Positions 40,171 through 50,093 of a stretch of 64,000 nt of DNA are shown in pieces. The notes below the pieces were generated by a model that was not told the origin of the DNA, searched no databases, and saw only the letters and a program-made list of their open reading frames with translations. The first letter of the stretch is position 1, and every line of letters starts with the position of its first letter. The DNA lies in the NCBI RefSeq assembly GCF_007625115.1, contig NZ_VMNH01000022.1, positions 54,494 to 118,493 on the forward strand, read 5' to 3'. A program made the translations under genes and the position numbers. The DNA comes from Sedimenticola selenatireducens (lineage in GTDB: Bacteria; Pseudomonadota; Gammaproteobacteria; Chromatiales; Chromatiaceae).

Positions 40171-42267
40171 GTGACCCCCATTAAGAAAGTATTTCAGTAC
40201 GGCGAACATACCGTATGCCTGGAGACAGGGGAGATCGCCCGACAGGCTGACGGTGCGATTATGATTGATATGGCTGGAACCGTGGTGCAGTGCACCGTGG
40301 TGGGTGCCAAGTCAGCAATGGAAGGCCGGGATTTTTTCCCGCTGACCGTTGACTATCAGGAAAAAACTTACGCAGCAGGAAAAATTCCCGGTGGTTTTTT
40401 CCGTCGTGAAGGACGTCCGGCAGAAAAAGAGATTCTTACCTGTCGTTTGATTGATCGTCCTGTTCGCCCGCTGTTCCCTAAAGGTTTCACCAATGAAGTA
40501 CAGATCATCTGTACTGTTATGTCACTGAATCCTGCGGTCGATCCGGAAATTCCCGCATTGATCGGTGTGTCTGCGGCGCTCTCTATCTCAGGTCTCCCAT
40601 TCCAGGGACCGATCGGTGCGGCGCGCGTAGGCTATAAAGATGGTAACTACATCCTGAATGCCTCCAGCACGGGTCTTAATGATGAGAGTGACCTGGATCT
40701 GGTTGTGGCTGGTACCGAACATGCGGTATTGATGGTTGAATCAGAAGCTCGTGAACTTTCAGAAGAAGTGATGCTGGGTGCTGTGCTGTTCGGTCACGAA
40801 CAGATGCAAACTGTCATTACCGCGATCAAGGAACTGGCTGCCGAGATTGGCAAGCCGATCATGGAATATACCGTTCCCGTTGAAGATACAGCACTCACTG
40901 AAGCTGTGGCTGCGGCTGCCAGTGATGCGATCACCCAGGCTTACTCGGTTGCAGACAAGATGGAGCGTTACGCGTTAGCGGATGCTGCCACCGCAGCAGC
41001 TGTTGATGCACTCTGCTCCGGTGACGATGCTAAGTGGAGTGAAGGTGAAGTTAAGGACGCTATTGGCAAGCTAAAGAAGCGTGTGGTTCGTGGCCGCATT
41101 CTTTCTGGTGAGCCGCGTATCGATGGCCGTGACACCAAGACGGTTCGCCCCATCACTGTGCGTACCGGTGTGCTTCCCCGTACCCATGGCTCTGCGCTTT
41201 TCACCCGCGGTGAGACTCAGGCCCTGGTTGTGACCACTCTGGGTACCGAGCGTGACTCGCAGATTATTGATGCCCTTGAAGGTTCCTACCGTGAGCCCTT
41301 CATGCTGCACTATAATTTTCCTCCCTTCTGTGTCGGTGAAACCGGCCGTGTAGGTTCTCCCAAGCGTCGTGAAATCGGTCATGGCCGTCTGGCGAAACGT
41401 GGTGTCCTCTCCTGTATGCCGACCCTTGAAGAGTTCCCTTACTCGATTCGGGTTGTATCAGAGATTACTGAATCCAATGGGTCAAGCTCAATGGCTTCGG
41501 TATGCGGCACCAGTCTGGCGCTGATGGACGCTGGCGTACCACTGAAAGCACCTGTTGCCGGTGTGGCCATGGGTCTGATCAAAGAAGATGATGCGTTTGC
41601 TGTTTTGACTGATATCCTGGGTGATGAAGATCATCTGGGCGATATGGACTTCAAGGTTGCTGGTACTAAGAACGGTGTTAACGCGCTGCAGATGGATATC
41701 AAGATCGATGGTATCACCAAGCAGATCATGGAGATCGCTTTGGCCCAGGCTAAAGACGGTCGCTTAACCATTCTTGAAGAGATGAACAAGGCCATTGCCA
41801 GTCATCGCGAAGAGATGTCTGAGCATGCGCCGCGCATCATCACGATTAAGATTGATCCAGACAAGATTCGTGATGTGATCGGTAAAGGTGGTACTACTAT
41901 CCGTTCTATTACTGAAGAGACTGGTGCTACGGTTGACGTCACCGATGACGGCGTAGTCAAGATCTTCTCTGTCGATAAGGCAGCGGGTGAAGATGCCAAG
42001 AAGCGTATCGAGCTGATCACTGCAGATGTAGAAGTCGGTGCGATCTATGAAGGCAAGGTAGCACGCCTGATGGACTTCGGTGCCTTTGTGACCATTCTAC
42101 CTGGTCGTGATGGTCTGGTGCACATCTCTCAGATCTGCGAAGAGCGGGTTGAGAAGGTGAGCGACAAACTTTCCGAAGGTGATGTGGTCAAGGTCAAGGT
42201 TCTGGAAGTTGACAAGCAGGGTCGTGTTCGTCTGAGTATGAAAGCCATTACCGAGGGTGAAGGCTGA
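40171..42267 (+). CDS. pnp: Polyribonucleotide nucleotidyltransferase (PNPase)
   Basis: A 698-residue 3'-5' phosphorolytic exoribonuclease of the RNA degradosome. It has two RNase PH domains separated by a helical domain, with [15 protein letters not shown] and the catalytic Asp region [10 protein letters not shown], then a C-terminal KH domain ([13 protein letters not shown]) and an S1 domain ([18 protein letters not shown]). The start codon is GTG at 40171, 7 bp after a tgagga box. In E. coli pnp autoregulates its own mRNA after RNase III cleavage; no clear RNase III stem was identified in the 32-bp gap here. Confidence 0.96.
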   Translation: MTPIKKVFQYGEHTVCLETGEIARQADGAIMIDMAGTVVQCTVVGAKSAMEGRDFFPLTVDYQEKTYAAGKIPGGFFRREGRPAEKEILTCRLIDRPVRPLFPKGFTNEVQIICTVMSLNPAVDPEIPALIGVSAALSISGLPFQGPIGAARVGYKDGNYILNASSTGLNDESDLDLVVAGTEHAVLMVESEARELSEEVMLGAVLFGHEQMQTVITAIKELAAEIGKPIMEYTVPVEDTALTEAVAAAASDAITQAYSVADKMERYALADAATAAAVDALCSGDDAKWSEGEVKDAIGKLKKRVVRGRILSGEPRIDGRDTKTVRPITVRTGVLPRTHGSALFTRGETQALVVTTLGTERDSQIIDALEGSYREPFMLHYNFPPFCVGETGRVGSPKRREIGHGRLAKRGVLSCMPTLEEFPYSIRVVSEITESNGSSSMASVCGTSLALMDAGVPLKAPVAGVAMGLIKEDDAFAVLTDILGDEDHLGDMDFKVAGTKNGVNALQMDIKIDGITKQIMEIALAQAKDGRLTILEEMNKAIASHREEMSEHAPRIITIKIDPDKIRDVIGKGGTTIRSITEETGATVDVTDDGVVKIFSVDKAAGEDAKKRIELITADVEVGAIYEGKVARLMDFGAFVTILPGRDGLVHISQICEERVEKVSDKLSEGDVVKVKVLEVDKQGRVRLSMKAITEGEG

Positions 42268-42290
42268 TTATTCACTGATCATCTGATCTG

Positions 42291-42315
42291 AAAGGGGGCT
42301 TCGGCCCCCTTTTTA
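42291..42315 (+). terminator. Terminator of the rimP-pnp operon
   Basis: An aagggggc-ttcg-gcccccttttt hairpin with a stable UUCG tetraloop and a short T-run lies 24 bp after pnp. It is also just downstream of the convergent ABC transporter gene and may serve both. Confidence 0.85.
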
Positions 42316-42325
42316 ATGCCGGCTG

Positions 42326-44140
42326 TTAATGTTCCTGCTTTGCGTAGAGTGATGCATAAAGCCCTTGATTGTTGATCAGCTCATCATGGCTGCCCTGCTC
42401 AATAATCTTTCCATCTTCAAACACCAGGGCACGATCGGCCTGTTTAACTGCACTCAGTCGATGTGCAATAATCAAGGTCGTACGTCCGCTTAAAAATGTC
42501 TGTAACGCTTCATGCAGATGTTGTTCAGTCGTTGTGTCCAGGGCGGATGTTGCTTCATCCAATATAACGAGTTTGGGATCGCTAAGAACCATCCGGGCAA
42601 TCGCCAGGCGCTGTCGTTGTCCACCAGAGAGTCGTATCCCATCACGACCGATGAGTGTATCAAGCCCCCGCTCAAGATCGTGAATGGTCTGATCCAGTTG
42701 GGCGATCTCAAGCGCCTGCCAGAGTTTTTCGTCACTATAGGGCTTTCCCAAGGTTAGATTCATGCGAACGGTATCGTTAAACAGAGCGGGTTGTTGCAAT
42801 ACTGTGGCAACATGTGCTCTGACCTTATCCATGCCGATTTCTGTAACCGGTATGCCATTAAAAAAGATCAAGCCTGACTCTGGTGGGTAAAGGCCGAGAA
42901 TTATCTGTACCAAGGTGGTTTTACCGCCACCACTGGCACCAACCAGGGCGACCTTCTCCCCTGGCTTGATAGTGAGAGAGAGATTGTCCAGCACCAAAGG
43001 GCCATCGCCGTAGCGAAAGCAGATGTTTTGTAAGCGGATATCGGTTGTGATGTTGTTCGCAAAGGGATCTGCCCGGTGCGGATAGCGCGGTTCCAGGTCA
43101 ATCTGAATCAGTTGATTGATCCGCTCAAGTGCGGCCTTGGCCGCATTGTAGGAGTACTGGATGGCCAGGATCTCCTGCAAGGGTGCCATCATGAACCAGA
43201 GGTAGGCGTAGACCGCCAGCATCTCGCCAATACTCAGGTTCGAGAAGAGCACCATCACCATGCTGAGGGCGCGAAAGAAATCAAAACCAAACAGAATGGT
43301 GGTGAAGGAGAGCCGCTGAGCGGCATCGCTCTTCCAGGTAAAGGCTGCGGAGTGCTGACGAATATTATCGGCCTTGTCGATAATGCGTTTGATATAGTGT
43401 TTTTCACGATTGCTGGCACGGATCTGCTGAATCGCGTCCAGGGTTTCCGCAAGACTCTCCTGGAATGCCTGATAGGCGCTATTTTCACTGCGTTTCAACG
43501 CCTTTACCCGGTGTCCAAATACTGTAGTTATCCAGATCACAATGGGATTAATCAGCAGGATAAATATGGCCAGCTGCCAATGCATCCACAACAGTACCGC
43601 TGCCGTACCTATGATACTCAAGACCGCCACAAGAAATTTGCTGGTAGCTACGCCAAGAAAGCTGTCAACAGCATCAATATCGGTCACAAGATGGGAAGCG
43701 ACAGTACCGCTGCCAAGGGTTTCGTACTCTGCCATTGAGACCCTTTCTAGCCTATGTAGCAGGCTGCGCCTTATTCTAAAGGTGACATCCTTGGAGATGA
43801 TAGTGAACTGCCTCATCTGCCAGACACCTAGGACAAGTGATGCGAGTCGCATCAGCATAGTCAGTAGGAGTATTGCCCCTATATAAAGCAGGGGTGAGTG
43901 CCAGGATTGGGGAAACAGGCTGTTGATGAAAGGGACGCTGGGTCCTGGCTTGTGCAATAGCACTTCGTCTACCAATAGGGGGATTAATAGTGGGATAGGT
44001 ACCGTGATGATGGTTCCCAGGATGGCGATAATATTGGCCTTGATCAGTTCACTGTGGTGTTGGAACACCATGTCAACTACCTCAGGCCAAGTGTAGTGCC
44101 TGTTTCTGATCTGCTCTGCTGTAGCTTGATTATCTGTCAT
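42326..44140 (-). CDS. ABC exporter, fused transmembrane and ATPase domains (MsbA-like half transporter)
   Basis: A 604-residue type IV exporter half. About six transmembrane helices lie within residues 35-330. The nucleotide-binding domain has Walker A GASGGGKTT, Q-loop VLQQPALF, signature LSGGQRQRLAIARM, Walker B LVILDEATSALD and the switch His in IIAHRLSAV, so it should be catalytically complete. It probably works as a homodimer in the inner membrane. It is divergent from the M23 gene and converges on pnp. Substrate cannot be told: lipid, peptide or drug export are all possible, and it lacks a cysteine-protease C39 domain. Confidence 0.9.
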   Translation of the reverse strand: MTDNQATAEQIRNRHYTWPEVVDMVFQHHSELIKANIIAILGTIITVPIPLLIPLLVDEVLLHKPGPSVPFINSLFPQSWHSPLLYIGAILLLTMLMRLASLVLGVWQMRQFTIISKDVTFRIRRSLLHRLERVSMAEYETLGSGTVASHLVTDIDAVDSFLGVATSKFLVAVLSIIGTAAVLLWMHWQLAIFILLINPIVIWITTVFGHRVKALKRSENSAYQAFQESLAETLDAIQQIRASNREKHYIKRIIDKADNIRQHSAAFTWKSDAAQRLSFTTILFGFDFFRALSMVMVLFSNLSIGEMLAVYAYLWFMMAPLQEILAIQYSYNAAKAALERINQLIQIDLEPRYPHRADPFANNITTDIRLQNICFRYGDGPLVLDNLSLTIKPGEKVALVGASGGGKTTLVQIILGLYPPESGLIFFNGIPVTEIGMDKVRAHVATVLQQPALFNDTVRMNLTLGKPYSDEKLWQALEIAQLDQTIHDLERGLDTLIGRDGIRLSGGQRQRLAIARMVLSDPKLVILDEATSALDTTTEQHLHEALQTFLSGRTTLIIAHRLSAVKQADRALVFEDGKIIEQGSHDELINNQGLYASLYAKQEH

Positions 44141-44357
44141 TTAACTACTTTGTTTGGGAACGTATGACGAGTTTTATAGTCAGAAGTATGCCGAACATCC
44201 TTTGTTTTTAGCATAATTTCATGATTAACTGGCACTCCAAATGGCATGATGGTTGGGTCTGTCCCGTAAACTGTATCCTGCCTAGATGCCTCTGTTTATG
44301 TTCAGTTTAGTCTTTGAACAGTTCTTCATCTAAATGTTGTAAATAAGATAGCCTACA

Positions 44358-45185
44358 ATGAAACGGATTCTTAACCACTTTTTCAGTCTGCTTTTTTTTA
44401 CCGGATTGTTTTTATCTACATCGGTTTTTGCTAATTACACCCTTGACGGGCGCTATGTGCAGGGTGGACTGCTGGTTGGCAAAACGTTACCAGGTGCGCA
44501 AGTCAAACTTGATGGAATGACTATTCAAGTATCAGATCAGGGGTTCTTTGTCATAGGCTTTGATCGTGATCATGGCGCTGAGAGTAGACTCCAGATGACT
44601 TACCCTGATGGCCGGATTGAAAAGAAGATCCTCAAGATTGCCAAGCGTGAATATGACATACAACGGATCGACAATTTGCCGAAACGAAAAGTGACGCCTG
44701 AAAAGATGGATCTGGTTCGGATTCGTAAGGAGTCTGCCTTGGTTAAAAAGGCGCGAAATAGAGATGATCCAAGAACGGATTATCTGTCTGGTTGGCAATG
44801 GCCAGTTAAGGGACGCATATCAGGTGTTTATGGCAGTCAACGAATACTCAATGGAAAACCTCGACGCCCCCACTTTGGTGTTGATGTGGCAGCTCCAACT
44901 GGAACGCTTGTGCGCTCACCTGCCGATGGCATTGTGACTTTAGCCCATCCAGATATGTTTTTTTCCGGGGGTACTCTGATCCTGGATCATGGCCAGCACC
45001 TCTCCTCTTCGTTTCTTCATCTGAGCAAGATATTGGTCAAAAAAGGTGATCGAATAAAGCAGGGTGATCCGATAGCGCATGTTGGGGCTACTGGGCGGGT
45101 GACCGGGCCACATCTGGACTGGCGTATGAACTTCCATAAATTCCAGATCGATCCTCAACTCCTGGTACCTCCTATGGAAGAATAA
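44358..45185 (+). CDS. M23/LytM-type peptidase-like envelope protein
   Basis: A 275-residue exported protein with signal peptide (RILNHFFSLLFFTGLFLSTSVFA). Residues ~30-120 form an N-terminal domain and residues ~145-270 a LytM domain. The first metal motif HFGVD (HxxxD) is intact and the Tyr/Ser-rich FLHLS strand is present, but the second motif, usually HxH, reads HLD. The first His, the catalytic one, remains; the usual zinc-ligand His is Asp. This variant may keep metal by Asp ligation or may be an activator-type domain. Likely peptidoglycan-associated in the periplasm. It lies 65 bp before a TolC-family gene on the same strand. Confidence 0.85.
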   Translation: MKRILNHFFSLLFFTGLFLSTSVFANYTLDGRYVQGGLLVGKTLPGAQVKLDGMTIQVSDQGFFVIGFDRDHGAESRLQMTYPDGRIEKKILKIAKREYDIQRIDNLPKRKVTPEKMDLVRIRKESALVKKARNRDDPRTDYLSGWQWPVKGRISGVYGSQRILNGKPRRPHFGVDVAAPTGTLVRSPADGIVTLAHPDMFFSGGTLILDHGQHLSSSFLHLSKILVKKGDRIKQGDPIAHVGATGRVTGPHLDWRMNFHKFQIDPQLLVPPMEE

Positions 45186-45250
45186 GCCGCCAGATCAATA
45201 TTACTTAGTGATATAATTCTTTAATTGCCGATTCTGTAGCAGGATTAAAT

Positions 45251-46558
45251 ATGAAAAAGTTGTTGTTACCTTTGCTTTTGGGGCCATTGTTGGGGGTCTC
45301 TAGCGTAAACGGGGAGAATCTTGTTCAGGTCTACGAGCTGGCGTTGCAGCATGATCCACAGCTTCGAGCAGCACTGGCGACCCGAGATTCAGCGCTGGAA
45401 GCTCGGCCACAGGCTGAATCACGCTTTCTACCCAGCGTTAACCTATCAAGTAATGCCAACCTCATCCGTTCAGATGTGCATAGCTCGGCATCAGGCTCAA
45501 GCCTGAATCATTATGGGACAGCCAGTCTGTCACTTAATTTGTCCCAGTCAGTTTATCGAAAAGAGTACGGGATTCAGCTGGATCAGGCCGATAAACAGAT
45601 TGCACAAGCTGAGGTCACTTATGCCGCGGAGGAGCAGGATTTAATTCTTCGTGTGGCCCAAGCCTATTTCAATGTGCTGTCGGCCCAGGATATGTTGGAG
45701 TTTGCCAAGGCTGAAAATGCAGCGATTGCGCGGCAGCTTGATCAGTCGAAGCAGCGGTTTGAGGTCGGCTTGATCGCCATCACCGATGTACATGAGGCGC
45801 AAGCGGCCTTTGACCAATCCAGGGCGGACCTGATACAGGCAGAGAATGTCCTGGATAATGCCTGGGAGGCTCAGCAGGAGATTATCCTGCAGTCAGTTAA
45901 TCAGTTGGCACCCTTGACGGCTGATCTGCCGCTGAATCCACCGAACCCACAGAATCCGGAGCAGTGGGCAGAGACAGCCCAGACACAAAACCTTGGACTG
46001 CAGGCCACTCAGTTTGGAGTGGAGATTGCGCGAATGAATATTGATGTGCAGGATTCCGGCGACTCCCCAACACTGGATATCGTCGGTTCGCACGCGCTTA
46101 ATCTGAGCAGCAGTGCTACGGGCTCTGACGCACAGACCACTACGGTTGGCTTACAGTTGAATGTGCCACTCTATACAGGCGGTGCAGTCAATTCACGTAC
46201 CCGTCAGGCGCGTTACGATTATGAGGCGACACAGCAGAACCTGGACAAGCAGCGGCGTTCGGTAAATCGTACGGTGCGCGATGCCTATCGTGGTGTCATG
46301 TCGAGTATCAGTACGGTTGAAGCGCTGAAGGCCAGTACCATCTCCGCACAAAGCGCTCTGGAAGCTACTGAGGCAGGTTTTGAGGTGGGTACGCGTACCA
46401 TGGTGGATGTCTTGAATGCACAGCGCGATTTGTTTCGTGCCCGCAGCAATTATTCAAAAGTGCGCTATGACTTTATTCTCAGTGGCTTACAACTGAAGCA
46501 GGCAACAGGTACGTTAACCAAAGAAGACCTGATGCAGGTCAATAGCTGGTTGCAATAA
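45251..46558 (+). CDS. TolC family outer-membrane channel protein
   Basis: A 435-residue protein with signal peptide (MKKLLLPLLLGPLLGVSSVNG) and the two tandem OEP repeats of TolC: YELALQHDPQLRAA at the start, a first coiled-coil hairpin around residues 130-210, and a second repeat ending in EVGTRTMVDVLNAQRDLFRARSNY. The periplasmic tunnel with an outer-membrane barrel is inferred from the family. No membrane-fusion partner or inner-membrane pump is adjacent; a TolC-type shared exit duct is plausible. It could serve the ABC exporter upstream, but this is speculative. Confidence 0.92.
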   Translation: MKKLLLPLLLGPLLGVSSVNGENLVQVYELALQHDPQLRAALATRDSALEARPQAESRFLPSVNLSSNANLIRSDVHSSASGSSLNHYGTASLSLNLSQSVYRKEYGIQLDQADKQIAQAEVTYAAEEQDLILRVAQAYFNVLSAQDMLEFAKAENAAIARQLDQSKQRFEVGLIAITDVHEAQAAFDQSRADLIQAENVLDNAWEAQQEIILQSVNQLAPLTADLPLNPPNPQNPEQWAETAQTQNLGLQATQFGVEIARMNIDVQDSGDSPTLDIVGSHALNLSSSATGSDAQTTTVGLQLNVPLYTGGAVNSRTRQARYDYEATQQNLDKQRRSVNRTVRDAYRGVMSSISTVEALKASTISAQSALEATEAGFEVGTRTMVDVLNAQRDLFRARSNYSKVRYDFILSGLQLKQATGTLTKEDLMQVNSWLQ

Positions 46559-46624
46559 GAAGGAGCCGGGTCGTGACCTCGTCATCATGCCGGCATGCCC
46601 CGATACTGAATACGCGAAACTATT

Positions 46625-47722
46625 ATGTCTGGAAATAGCTACGGAAAACTCTTCACGGTTACCTCGTTTGGCGAGAGTCATGGCCCTGCGATTGGTTGTA
46701 TCGTGGATGGTTGTCCTCCAGGATTGCCGCTTTGCGAGGAAGATCTCCAGGCTGATCTGGATCGTCGCAAGCCGGGTACGTCACGCCACACGACACAACG
46801 CCGGGAAGCCGATCTTGTGCAGATTCTGTCGGGTGTTTTTGAAGGAAAGACCACGGGCACCCCGATTGCGTTGATAATCCAGAATACCGATCAGCGGTCC
46901 AAGGATTATTCCAAGATCATGGATCGTTTCCGTCCCGGTCATGCGGATTACACCTATACCAAGAAATACGGTTTCCGCGACTATCGTGGGGGTGGTCGGT
47001 CTTCGGCGCGTGAGACGGCGATGCGGGTTGCGGCAGGCGCCATTGCCAAAAAATATCTTAAGGCACAGCACAATGTTGAGATTCGGGCCTACCTCTCGCA
47101 ATTAGGCCCTGTCTGCATAGAAAAGCTCGATTGGAATCAAGTGGAGCAGAATCCCTTTTTTTGTCCTGATGCAGAAAAGGTTCCAGAGCTGGAACAATAC
47201 ATGGATGCCTTGCGCAAAGAGGGTAACTCTGTCGGTGCGCGGATTAATGTAGTGGCAACCAATATCCCGGTGGGCTTGGGTGAGCCGATATTCGACCGAC
47301 TGGATGCCGATATTGCCCACGCCATGATGAGCATCAATGCCGCCAAGGGCGTAGAGATTGGTGCGGGTTTTGATTGTGTAGACCAGAAAGGCACCGAGCA
47401 TCGCGATGAGATGACCCCGGAAGGCTTTCTCAGTAATCATGCCGGTGGCATCCTGGGTGGTATCTCCAGTGGTCAGGACATCCTGGCAAGCGTCGCCTTC
47501 AAACCCACTTCCAGTTTACGTTTGCTCGGTCGTAGTGTGAATCTGGCTGGTGAACCTGTCGAGGTGATCACGGAAGGGCGGCATGATCCCTGTGTCGGTA
47601 TTCGGGCTACCCCAATTGTTGAGGCGATGTTGGCGTTGGTATTGATGGATCACCTGTTGCGTCATCGCGCCCAGAATGGGGATGTTGAGTGCGCCACGCC
47701 CGATATTCCCGCATCACCCTAA
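46625..47722 (+). CDS. aroC: Chorismate synthase
   Basis: A 365-residue FMN-dependent lyase for the last shikimate step (EPSP to chorismate). Signatures are [31 protein letters not shown] and the C-terminal [16 protein letters not shown], with the catalytic His residues in these motifs. Full length. It is followed by a terminator-like hairpin before the MFS gene. Confidence 0.97.
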   Translation: MSGNSYGKLFTVTSFGESHGPAIGCIVDGCPPGLPLCEEDLQADLDRRKPGTSRHTTQRREADLVQILSGVFEGKTTGTPIALIIQNTDQRSKDYSKIMDRFRPGHADYTYTKKYGFRDYRGGGRSSARETAMRVAAGAIAKKYLKAQHNVEIRAYLSQLGPVCIEKLDWNQVEQNPFFCPDAEKVPELEQYMDALRKEGNSVGARINVVATNIPVGLGEPIFDRLDADIAHAMMSINAAKGVEIGAGFDCVDQKGTEHRDEMTPEGFLSNHAGGILGGISSGQDILASVAFKPTSSLRLLGRSVNLAGEPVEVITEGRHDPCVGIRATPIVEAMLALVLMDHLLRHRAQNGDVECATPDIPASP

Positions 47723-47728
47723 ATCGCT

Positions 47729-47760
47729 GGGCAGATCTCATGTGATCTGTCGCCTTTTTT
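47729..47760 (+). terminator. Probable aroC terminator
   Basis: gcagatc pairs with gatctgt (one G:T) around tcatgt, followed by cgcc and six T. The T-run is displaced a few bases from the stem. Confidence 0.5.
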
Positions 47761-47784
47761 GATTGCAATACTGCATTGAACGCT

Positions 47785-48954
47785 ATGCCATACTGGCGCC
47801 TGTCGGGCTTCTATTTTTTCTATTTTGCAGCCCTGGGCGTGCTGGTGCCTTACTGGGGGCTCTATCTCAAGAGCCTTGGTTTTAGCGCGTTACAAATTGG
47901 CCAGTTGATGGCTATCCCCATGGTAACCAAGTTTGTCGCCCCCTTTGTTTGGGGTTGGCTAGGAGATCATCTCGGCTATCGGATGGCGATTGTGCGTCTG
48001 GGTGCATTGCTGACCAGTATCATCTTTGTCTCCGTGTTCTGGTTACAAGGTTTCTGGGAACTCGGTCTGGCCATGGTGCTGTTCAGTTTTTTCTGGAATG
48101 CCGTATTACCACAGTTTGAGGCGGTGGTGCTCTGCTACCTGGGAGACGATATTACCCGCTATGCACAGATACGCTTATGGGGTTCTGTCGGCTTTATTGC
48201 CACGGTCTTGGTGCTGGGTTTATTGGTCGATCTTCAGGGGCCAGCAGCCGTATTGCCTGTCCTGTTTTCAATCTATGGTGTGATCTGGTTTACCAGTCTG
48301 CTGATTGCGGACCCCACACAAAAGCCGCATCCGGTTGAACAGCCGGGCATTATCTCCGTATTACTAAAACCCAGCGTCATGGCCTTTCTGGTCGCTTGCT
48401 TTCTACTTCAGGCCGGGCACGGTGTCTATTACGGTTTCTACTCCATCTACATGGAAGAGCTGGGTTACAGCAAAACAGTGATTGGTCAGCTCTGGGCATT
48501 GGGTGTTATTGCTGAAGTGATTGTGTTTATCTTCATGCATCGGTTACTGAAAACAATGGGTGCCCGTAATGTACTGATGCTGAGTCTGCTGCTGGCCGCA
48601 TTGCGCTGGTATCTGATTGGACACTTCAATGATTCACTGGTGATCCTGTTTTTTGCGCAGACCCTGCATGCCGCGACGTTTGGAACATTCCATGCGGCTG
48701 CGATACATCTTGTGCATCATTACTTCACCGGGCGTCATCAGGGTAGGGGGCAGGCGCTCTACAGCAGTCTAAGTTTCGGTTTTGGCGGCGCCTTGGGAAC
48801 CGTGTTGAGTGGCTACCTCTGGGAAGATGCCGGAGCGACGGTTGTGTTTAATATCTCTATAGCCGTTTCGCTGCTTGCTCTGATTATTGTATGGCGCTGG
48901 GTGGTCAATGACCTCAACTTACCTCGCCAGACTATTCCCTCCGGTGATATGTAA
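47785..48954 (+). CDS. MFS transporter (HcaT/phenylpropionate-permease-like)
   Basis: A 389-residue protein with about 12 transmembrane helices. The N-terminal block (YWRLSGFYFFYFAALGVLVPYWGLYLKSLGF) and GWLGDHLGYRMAIVR loop match the MFS_1-like group that includes E. coli HcaT. The ATG at 47785 begins MPYWRLS; a TTG at 47776 is possible. It is convergent with the alpha/beta hydrolase gene, with stop codons 4 bp apart. The substrate is not predictable from sequence, since members of this family are often named by weak homology. Confidence 0.85.
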   Translation: MPYWRLSGFYFFYFAALGVLVPYWGLYLKSLGFSALQIGQLMAIPMVTKFVAPFVWGWLGDHLGYRMAIVRLGALLTSIIFVSVFWLQGFWELGLAMVLFSFFWNAVLPQFEAVVLCYLGDDITRYAQIRLWGSVGFIATVLVLGLLVDLQGPAAVLPVLFSIYGVIWFTSLLIADPTQKPHPVEQPGIISVLLKPSVMAFLVACFLLQAGHGVYYGFYSIYMEELGYSKTVIGQLWALGVIAEVIVFIFMHRLLKTMGARNVLMLSLLLAALRWYLIGHFNDSLVILFFAQTLHAATFGTFHAAAIHLVHHYFTGRHQGRGQALYSSLSFGFGGALGTVLSGYLWEDAGATVVFNISIAVSLLALIIVWRWVVNDLNLPRQTIPSGDM

Positions 48955-48958
48955 CCTG

Positions 48959-49816
48959 TCAGTTTTTCAAAAACGTGTTAATGACATCTGCCGTTGCTTG
49001 TGGATTCTCCATATGCAGGTGATGGCCCCCTGTTAGCAGTACCACCTGCAGTTCTTTGATCAACTTTTTCCGCTCCTTCCAATTGTAATGCTTGGGTACT
49101 TCGCGCTCGCAATCACGAATAAACAGTGTTGGCGCGGTGATGCCTTTCAAAAAGGCTTGTGCCTGCTCTTCGGTAATATAGATAGGAGAACGTATCCTGA
49201 GTCGGGGATCAGTTCTCCAGCTGATGCCCTTGTCGTCCTGGATGGTATTTCTGGTAACCAGCAATTGTGCGGACCGCTCACTGATGCCGCCCGTTTTCAT
49301 TCGGGCAGCAACGGCATCTTCCAGCTTTTTATAATGGTGAGTCTGTTTGGGATTGAGGCTCAAAATCTGATGGGTCGCTTCTGCCAGGTGCACGGGGGCC
49401 TTTGCTGGATTCTCACCCCAGGGACCCAGACCTTCAATCAGGATCAGCTTCTCAATGCGCTCAGGAAAGCTGGCGGCTATCAATGAGGCGATACCCGCCC
49501 CCATGGAATGGCCGAGCAGAATAAACTGCTCCCATCCTAGTGCGTCCGCAGCCGCAATGACATCCGCTACAAAATCAACAAAATGATAGTGTTGCCCGGG
49601 TGAGCGATGGTCAGAGTGGCCGTGTCCGGGTAGATCCAAAGTGACCAGCTCTACATCTTCCAAATGCTCGGCCAGCGGCAAAAAACTGGCGGCATTGTCC
49701 AGCCAGCCATGCAAGGCGAGTACTTTGCGGCAGTTTCCGGTACCCCACTGCAATGTGCTGAGATTGAGCCAGCGAGTGCTCAGTTTCTGTTCGGTAACAG
49801 CTAATGGTTTGGACAT
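48959..49816 (-). CDS. Alpha/beta hydrolase
   Basis: A 285-residue serine hydrolase fold. The oxyanion region is LALHGWLDNAASF, the nucleophile elbow GHSMGAG, and the catalytic His sits in GGHHLHMENP; the Asp probably lies in the FIRDCER region. There is no signal peptide, so it is cytoplasmic. It is similar in layout to esterase/MhpC-like proteins; no pathway context is visible. Divergent from the two-partner-secretion locus. Confidence 0.9.
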   Translation of the reverse strand: MSKPLAVTEQKLSTRWLNLSTLQWGTGNCRKVLALHGWLDNAASFLPLAEHLEDVELVTLDLPGHGHSDHRSPGQHYHFVDFVADVIAAADALGWEQFILLGHSMGAGIASLIAASFPERIEKLILIEGLGPWGENPAKAPVHLAEATHQILSLNPKQTHHYKKLEDAVAARMKTGGISERSAQLLVTRNTIQDDKGISWRTDPRLRIRSPIYITEEQAQAFLKGITAPTLFIRDCEREVPKHYNWKERKKLIKELQVVLLTGGHHLHMENPQATADVINTFLKN

Positions 49817-49904
49817 AATGCCTCTATCCGCCTTTTGAGGAATAATCTGATAATTCCTGAAATGTGAGCTGCTAGACAGTTCCGATAAGAACTAATCTAC
49901 GAAC

Positions 49905-49932
49905 TTTACTTCGTATTTCCACTGAATATAAT
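49905..49932 (+). promoter_or_regulatory. Candidate promoter of the cdiBCAI locus
   Basis: A -35 tttact (49905-49910), a 16-bp spacer and a consensus -10 tataat (49927-49932) point toward the transporter gene, about 160 bp before its start. The long leader is unannotated; no riboswitch was recognised in it. Confidence 0.45.
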
Positions 49933-50093
49933 TCTCATCCAGCGTGTCGATAGGTATAGAGTTCTCTGCAGTTGCCTATCATAACCCAAACCCCGTGCAT
50001 GCTTTGTATCTCAACTGGATAACCAGAAGCTGCCTCTCTCAACAGGCGGTGTGGGATTTGTGCGTCTTGAATAATTAACTGGCAGGGATAGGT

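Noticed and set aside
43076..43738. 220-codon plus-strand frame opposite the ABC exporter.
   Set aside because: It is antisense to the conserved exporter, with low-complexity content and no ribosome-binding site.
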